Position numbers and translations under genes: made by a program. DNA of 10,146 nucleotides from Bryobacteraceae bacterium (GTDB taxonomy: Bacteria > Acidobacteriota > Terriglobia > Bryobacterales > Bryobacteraceae): contig JANXXV010000229.1 of NCBI GenBank assembly GCA_025350445.1, positions 1 to 10,146 on the forward strand. Reading direction: 5' to 3'. The notes under the pieces were generated by a model. That model had not been told where the DNA came from. It searched no databases and saw only the letters and a list, made by a program, of their open reading frames with translations. Below, piece by piece: positions 6,376 through 10,146 of this stretch. The first letter of the stretch is position 1. Every line of letters begins with the position of its first letter.

Positions 6376-6384
6376 AAACAATCA

Positions 6385-7209
6385 ATGGACACTTTTTCAT
6401 TTCTCCTGGCCCCCTTCATTGCGAGCCTGATTCTGACGGGCATTCACGCTTATCTGGGTGTCCATGTGGTGGAACGCGGCGTCATCTTTGTGGATCTGTC
6501 GCTGGCGCAGATTGCGGCGCTCGGCACCACTATCGCCGTGCTGTACGGCATCGAACCGCACAGCACCGGAGCCTACTGCGTTAGTTTGGCGTTCACCTTC
6601 ATCGGCGCGGCCGTGTTTTCCACCATCCGGGGTCACCAGGTGCGCATTCCGCAGGAAGCCATCATCGGCATCTGCTACGCGGTGGCGAGCGCAGCCGCGA
6701 TTCTCGCCATGAGCAAATCCGTCGAGCAGACCGAGCACCTGAAGGAAATGCTGGTGGGCAACATCCTTACGGTCTCGTGGTTCGAGGTGGGCAAGACCGC
6801 ATCCCTGTACGGCGCCGTCGGTCTGTTCCACTTCATCTTCCGCAAGAAGTTTCTCGCTATCTCAATGGACCGGGCGAAGGCGGAAGCGGACGGCATTAAC
6901 ACGCGGCTCTGGGACTTCCTGTTCTACGCCTCGTTCGGTTTCGTGGTGACCTCCAGCGTCGCCATCGCCGGCGTGCTGCTGGTGTTCTGTTACCTGATCG
7001 TGCCCTCGGTTGGGGCCATGCTGTTCTCTGCAAATATCGGCCCGCGCCTGGCAATCGGGTGGACGATGGGCGCTCTGGTGTCGGCAATTGGCGTCTATCT
7101 CTCGCTGAAGATCGATCTTCCAACCGGCGCCACTATCGTCTGCACCTTCGCGATGGTACTGATCCTGATGGCCCTCTTCCGCCAGTTCTTCTGGCGCCGG
7201 GCGGCATAA
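6385..7209 (+). CDS. znuB: ABC-3 family metal transporter permease (ZnuB-like)
   Basis: A 274-residue inner-membrane protein with about eight or nine hydrophobic segments (for example 5-24, 38-56, 62-79, 93-110, 135-153, 180-203, 221-242, 247-266). Family marks are GVHVVERGVIFVDLSLAQIAALG near the N-terminus, VASAAAILAMS, a conserved AGVLLVFCYLIVPSVGAML (195-213) and DLPTGATIV (244-252). It forms the channel for the metal delivered by the binding protein. The start is 9 bp past that gene's stop with no good Shine-Dalgarno, suggesting translational coupling. In E. coli ZnuB the early motif reads GDTLAHASLLG; here the His position is Gln42, marking a divergent subfamily. No ABC ATPase (Walker A or LSGGQ motif) is present in the window, so the energy subunit must be encoded elsewhere or be shared. 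A hairpin overlaps the stop codon. Confidence 0.88.
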   Translation: MDTFSFLLAPFIASLILTGIHAYLGVHVVERGVIFVDLSLAQIAALGTTIAVLYGIEPHSTGAYCVSLAFTFIGAAVFSTIRGHQVRIPQEAIIGICYAVASAAAILAMSKSVEQTEHLKEMLVGNILTVSWFEVGKTASLYGAVGLFHFIFRKKFLAISMDRAKAEADGINTRLWDFLFYASFGFVVTSSVAIAGVLLVFCYLIVPSVGAMLFSANIGPRLAIGWTMGALVSAIGVYLSLKIDLPTGATIVCTFAMVLILMALFRQFFWRRAA

Positions 7210-7220
7210 AGCCGCCGCCC
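7199..7220 (+). terminator. GC hairpin overlapping the permease stop codon, possible weak terminator or processing site
   Basis: GGCGGC (7200-7205) pairs with GCCGCC (7211-7216) around the loop ATAAA, which contains the TAA stop; a further G-C pair or two is possible with a one-base bulge. No T-run follows, so Rho-independent termination would be inefficient. It may instead separate expression of the reductase from the transporter genes. Confidence 0.3.
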
Positions 7221-7263
7221 GAAGTGCTGGAACGATGCCGGATGATAAAGTATCTGGAAGAGA

Positions 7264-8214
7264 ATGACTACAAAACAACTTGGAAATAGCGATATGAACC
7301 TCACGCCGTTGGGTGTGGGCGCCTGGGCCATTGGCGGAAGCGATTGGGCGTTCGGCTGGGGAGCGCAGGACGATAACGACTCGGTGGGCGCTATCCGCGA
7401 AGCGCTGGATCGGGGCATCAACTGGATCGATACAGCTGCCGTTTACGGCCTTGGCCATTCGGAAGAGGTTGTTGCAAAGGCGCTGGACGGTCTTGCCGCG
7501 AAACCGTTCGTTTTTACCAAGTGCGAGCGCATCTGGGATGAGAACCGTCAAATCCAGAAAAGCCTGAAGCGGGATTCCATCCGCCGCGAAGTGGAAGCCA
7601 GCCTTCGCCGCTTGAAACTCGACGTGATCGATCTCTATCAGATCCACTGGCCCGAGCCCGACGAAGATGTCGAGGAAGGCTGGACCACGCTCGCGGAACT
7701 GAAGGCCGAAGGCAAGGTCCGCTACATTGGCGTATCGAACTTCAATGTGAACCAACTGACCCGCGCGCAGGCGATTGCGCCGGTTACATCGTTGCAGCCC
7801 CCTTATTCAATGATCTCCCCGGAGATTGAAGAGGCCATCCTTCCCTACGCCGCCGCGAATAACATTGGAGTGATCGTCTATTCGCCGATGAAGTCCGGTT
7901 TGTTAAGCGGCACCATGACCAGGCAGCGGGTGGCGGCGATGCCCGAAGACGACTTCCGCCGCCGGACGCCGCACTTTCAGGAACCGAAACTGTCGCACAA
8001 CCTGGAGCTGGTGGAAGTGTTGCGCAAGATCGGCGCAAGGCACGGCCGGACGCCGGGTGAAGTCGCTATTGCCTGGACGCTGCGGCATCCGGCGGTCACC
8101 GCGGCCATCGTTGGGATTCGCTCTCCCGCCCAAGTGGATGGAGTGATCGGCGCGGCCGATTTCCGGATTACCGCCCCCGAGATCGCCGAAATCGACGCAT
8201 TCCGGCTCGCGTGA
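7264..8214 (+). CDS. Aldo/keto reductase family oxidoreductase
   Basis: A 316-residue protein with GGAAGAG just ahead of the ATG. It is a complete NAD(P)H-dependent TIM-barrel aldo/keto reductase: the catalytic tetrad D56, Y61, K86 and H128 is present in WIDTAAVYG, FTKCE and YQIHWP. GVSNF and the C-terminal GIRSPAQVDGVI belong to the substrate/cofactor region. It resembles the YhdN/Tas-like class that reduces small aldehydes and ketones; the real substrate cannot be read from sequence. It starts 54 bp after the permease stop on the same strand with a hairpin between, so it may be read through from the metal operon or be an independent gene. It contains no obvious metal-binding feature. Only 12 bp separate its stop from the stop of the convergent gene. 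Confidence 0.93.
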   Translation: MTTKQLGNSDMNLTPLGVGAWAIGGSDWAFGWGAQDDNDSVGAIREALDRGINWIDTAAVYGLGHSEEVVAKALDGLAAKPFVFTKCERIWDENRQIQKSLKRDSIRREVEASLRRLKLDVIDLYQIHWPEPDEDVEEGWTTLAELKAEGKVRYIGVSNFNVNQLTRAQAIAPVTSLQPPYSMISPEIEEAILPYAAANNIGVIVYSPMKSGLLSGTMTRQRVAAMPEDDFRRRTPHFQEPKLSHNLELVEVLRKIGARHGRTPGEVAIAWTLRHPAVTAAIVGIRSPAQVDGVIGAADFRITAPEIAEIDAFRLA

Positions 8215-8226
8215 TTATTTCGCGGA

Positions 8227-9951
8227 CTATTTCAACGTAAGGGTGACGCCAGCCTGGCTGGGAATGCCTCCGACATTGATGGAGATGGGCACTGCCGCAC
8301 CGGTTGTGCTTCCCGCGGGGACGACCACATTCAGTTGGAGCAGTCCTAGTAACGATCCAACGGAAGGACCCGCATAAGCAACCGTCGCCGCCGCGCCGCC
8401 GATTGTGACTATGGGCAGGGGATTCACTTGCGGAACCGGCGTGATGGTGGTCGGGAAGATAAGGCCGGTCCTGGGGGTAATTCCGGTGGCGTAGTCCCCC
8501 TCGCCAGTGGCGTAAAACACGACTGTGTCGCCCAGTTTTGCTGCATTACTGCTGGCGTTAACCGTGTATAGTCCGTTGGTCGCGTTGAAATTCAGCGCTG
8601 CGGCGGGACCGGCTCCGGAACCGTCCAGACTGAATATTCCGGGCGCATTAGCGGCTATCGTAACCGTAGTGGTAACTGCCGGCCCGGCGCCTCTTGTAAC
8701 AGATAACACCTTGCCGGCGCCGATGGTAGCTTCGTAGGGCACCTGAAGCGTGATCTGATTTTGACTGACATACACCAACGGAGCCGCCACGGCGTCGACG
8801 GTTGCGGTGATCGTCCCAAGGGTTACGTCGGCATATCCGTCGTTGTTGGCATCGGCAAGAATCGCCGGAGTGGTGGGTCCGATGTCGGCGCCAAAGAGCG
8901 TAATCAATTCTCCAGGGCTCACGCTCCCGGGCAGTAAACTCGCCGCATTGACGACACTTTGAATGGTGCTGGCCGCCCCGACCGCGAGCGTTAGTGCCGT
9001 GGAATCGCCGCCGGGCGGGGGATTCGACACGATGATGTTCAAGGTCGTGGCGGTGTTAAGCAGCGTGGCTGGAATTACGGCCTCCAACGCGTCGTTGCCG
9101 AGCAGTTTCGTCGCCAGGGGCGTACCCACACCCGTAATTTTCGCCAGCGACGCGCCATAGAAGTTGGTCCCTCGAATGGTGATGGTAGTGGCGGAAGCAT
9201 TTAGAGGGATAGACGCCGGCCAAATGGTAGTCAGCGTGGGAGTAATAGAGGAGACGGTGAGGCTGACTGTGATGGTTTGCGTTTTACTCGCGGTGCTCGC
9301 CCCGGGGGCCGCGATCGTGATCTTGGCGGCATAGGGTGTGGCCTGGGGAGTCAGGCTCGTAGGATCTACGGTGATGGTGAACGGCAACTGCGCGCCGGGA
9401 ACCAATACGCCGCTGGCCGGACTGATCTGGACCCAAGGTGCGCCGGCAACCGCCGCGGTGAACGAAAGTGGAGAACCGCTTGTGGCGAGGTGAACTGTCT
9501 GGGTGGCCGGTGGAATTGGGGGCGCTGCAAAAGAGAGGGCCGAGGCACTCAACGTTAACGTAGGCAAAGGCGCCGAAACATTGAGAGTTACCGGAACGTT
9601 CACCGGCGCCACCACGCCTGCCACCGTTACCTTGATGGTGGCCAGATATTGCCCCACCGAGAGGCTGGTAGGATTGGCGCGGGCACTCAGGACCGCGGGC
9701 AGCTTCCCTGTATCCGGCGTAACCGTTAACCACAACGTGTTTGTTCCCGTAATCGAAACCGTATAGGTGGGGGTTCCGGCGCTAATCTTGACCGCAACGG
9801 TCTGCGCAGCCGCCAAGGGATTCCCTATCTGATAGTTGAAAGTCAGCGCAAGGGGCAAAGCCGTCACAGTCTGCGCCGTCATCGTGCCGCAGGCGGCAAA
9901 CAGCGTCACGAACAGAAAACTTAGCGGGCGGAAGATCGGTGTAAGCTTCAT
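8227..9951 (-). CDS. Secreted Ig-like/TIG protein with Solibacter-type C-terminal domain (TIGR03437 type)
   Basis: A 574-residue exported protein. The signal peptide ends about residue 27 (ACGTMTAQ); Cys21 follows Phe-Ala-Ala, a poor lipobox, so signal peptidase I is more likely. Two related Ig/BACON-like repeats follow at about 33-125 and 133-233, sharing a strand, then a Trp-x-x-(Val/Ile)-(Thr/Ser)-Pro-(Asp/Ala)-(Thr/Ser)-Gly motif and a Thr-Ser-Leu turn. Then comes an IPT/TIG-like domain at about 237-325 (ITIRGTNFYG). Residues about 332-574 match the Solibacter C-terminal domain: VVNAASLLPGSVSPGELITL, LVYVSQNQITLQVPYE, NAPGIFSLDGSGAGPAAALN, YATGEGD and LLQLNVVVPAG. Inside it is an added DANNDGYAD loop (367-375) of calcium-binding type. 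Such proteins are numerous in Solibacter-like genomes and presumed to act at the cell surface in adhesion or carbohydrate binding; no enzyme motif is seen. It is convergent with the reductase. Confidence 0.9.
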   Translation of the reverse strand: MKLTPIFRPLSFLFVTLFAACGTMTAQTVTALPLALTFNYQIGNPLAAAQTVAVKISAGTPTYTVSITGTNTLWLTVTPDTGKLPAVLSARANPTSLSVGQYLATIKVTVAGVVAPVNVPVTLNVSAPLPTLTLSASALSFAAPPIPPATQTVHLATSGSPLSFTAAVAGAPWVQISPASGVLVPGAQLPFTITVDPTSLTPQATPYAAKITIAAPGASTASKTQTITVSLTVSSITPTLTTIWPASIPLNASATTITIRGTNFYGASLAKITGVGTPLATKLLGNDALEAVIPATLLNTATTLNIIVSNPPPGGDSTALTLAVGAASTIQSVVNAASLLPGSVSPGELITLFGADIGPTTPAILADANNDGYADVTLGTITATVDAVAAPLVYVSQNQITLQVPYEATIGAGKVLSVTRGAGPAVTTTVTIAANAPGIFSLDGSGAGPAAALNFNATNGLYTVNASSNAAKLGDTVVFYATGEGDYATGITPRTGLIFPTTITPVPQVNPLPIVTIGGAAATVAYAGPSVGSLLGLLQLNVVVPAGSTTGAAVPISINVGGIPSQAGVTLTLK

Positions 9952-10049
9952 ACAAGCTTCTTATCGGCTTACGCGGCGGGAATGATAGTTAGGATTTTAC
10001 CGAGTCACTTGGCGAACCGCGTATCATATGAGGGCTGGACTTCGACGCG
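9952..10049. other. Divergent intergenic region, 98 bp
   Basis: This gap must carry promoters for both the minus-strand secreted protein and the plus-strand gene at 10050. A TAAAAT (minus strand, 9996-10001) and a TATCAT (plus strand, 10022-10027) could serve as -10 elements, but neither has a well-spaced -35. A direct repeat AAGCTTC flanks the start codon of the minus gene. No convincing operator is seen. Confidence 0.3.
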
Positions 10050-10146
10050 ATGAAAATTCAACCTCTTCTGATAACTTGCTTTCTGGCGATACTCTGCGCA
10101 GCCATCAGTCCCGCGCAGGAATTCGACCTGATCCTTGAAAACGCCC
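10050..10146 (+). CDS. Exported protein N-terminus (partial; possibly an amidohydrolase)
   Basis: The first 32 codons of a gene cut by the right edge. The ATG at 10050 opens a signal peptide (MKIQPLLITCFLAILCAAI, ending SPAQ), followed by EFDLILENA. A mature N-terminus of the form Phe-Asp-Leu-Ile-x-x-Asn-Ala is the usual beginning of exported amidohydrolases and D-aminoacylases, which continue with Arg-Val-Val-Asp-Gly, but that continuation lies outside the window, so the family is a guess. No strong Shine-Dalgarno is visible; an upstream ATG at 10028 is out of frame. Confidence 0.55.
   Translation, partial: MKIQPLLITCFLAILCAAISPAQEFDLILENA

Noticed and set aside
5764..6381. 205-codon minus-strand frame opposite the binding-protein gene
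   Set aside because: Mirror of a well-supported coding region; no start signal and no recognisable motifs.
6862..7755. 297-codon minus-strand frame spanning permease and reductase genes
   Set aside because: It crosses two real genes and their spacer; composition is antisense-like, with no family signature.
9940..9965. AAGCTTC direct repeat around the start of the secreted-protein gene as an operator
   Set aside because: Only 7 bp and partly coding; no symmetry or further copies that would support a binding site.
1..10146. CRISPR, tRNA, rRNA, insertion sequence or phage genes
   Set aside because: No regularly spaced repeats, cloverleaf sequences, transposase/integrase motifs or terminal inverted repeats were seen.

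Overview
The window looks like a chromosomal segment of an Acidobacteriota member, most likely near Solibacter/Bryobacter (Bryobacterales). The basis is a secreted protein at 8227-9951 that ends in the C-terminal domain described from Solibacter (TIGR03437 type), a second gene that begins like the acidobacterial carboxypeptidase-regulatory-domain/TonB-type receptors, signal peptides that repeatedly end in Ala-Gln, and GC-rich codon use. This placement is inferred from family content; there is no rRNA marker. No tRNA, rRNA, CRISPR array, insertion sequence or integrase was seen.

Layout. At 1-360 (minus) is the N-terminal part of a large secreted or outer-membrane protein that runs off the left edge. 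At 460-3067 (minus) is a two-gene signalling operon: a LytS/YehU-type multi-spanning histidine kinase, overlapped by 14 bp with a LytTR response regulator. Divergent from the kinase is a 106-residue secreted protein with three cysteines (3148-3468). A 206-bp gap (3469-3674) holds an imperfect hairpin and a promoter-like region rich in TATAC dyads. Next comes a co-directional plus-strand block: a small secreted His-rich Cys-containing protein (3675-3971), an outer-membrane barrel with a coiled-coil N-terminus (4044-5366), a zinc-type cluster A-1 substrate-binding protein (5458-6375), an ABC-3 family permease (6385-7209), and an aldo/keto reductase (7264-8214) that may be an unrelated passenger. 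Convergent to it is the secreted Ig/TIG/TIGR03437 protein (8227-9951, minus). The right edge catches the first 32 codons of another exported protein (10050-10146, plus).

How the genes may work together. The 3675-7209 block reads as an envelope-spanning route for a divalent metal, most likely zinc: barrel in the outer membrane, His-rich protein and binding protein outside the inner membrane, permease in the inner membrane. The ABC ATPase is not in the window and would have to come from elsewhere. Both the binding protein and the permease deviate from the textbook ZnuA/ZnuB residues (no aspartate where the fourth ligand normally lies; Gln where ZnuB has His), so they may form a distinct subfamily. 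A 16-bp near-perfect palindrome just ahead of the barrel gene's ribosome-binding site is a candidate metal-regulator operator. This cluster is the most interesting part of the window.
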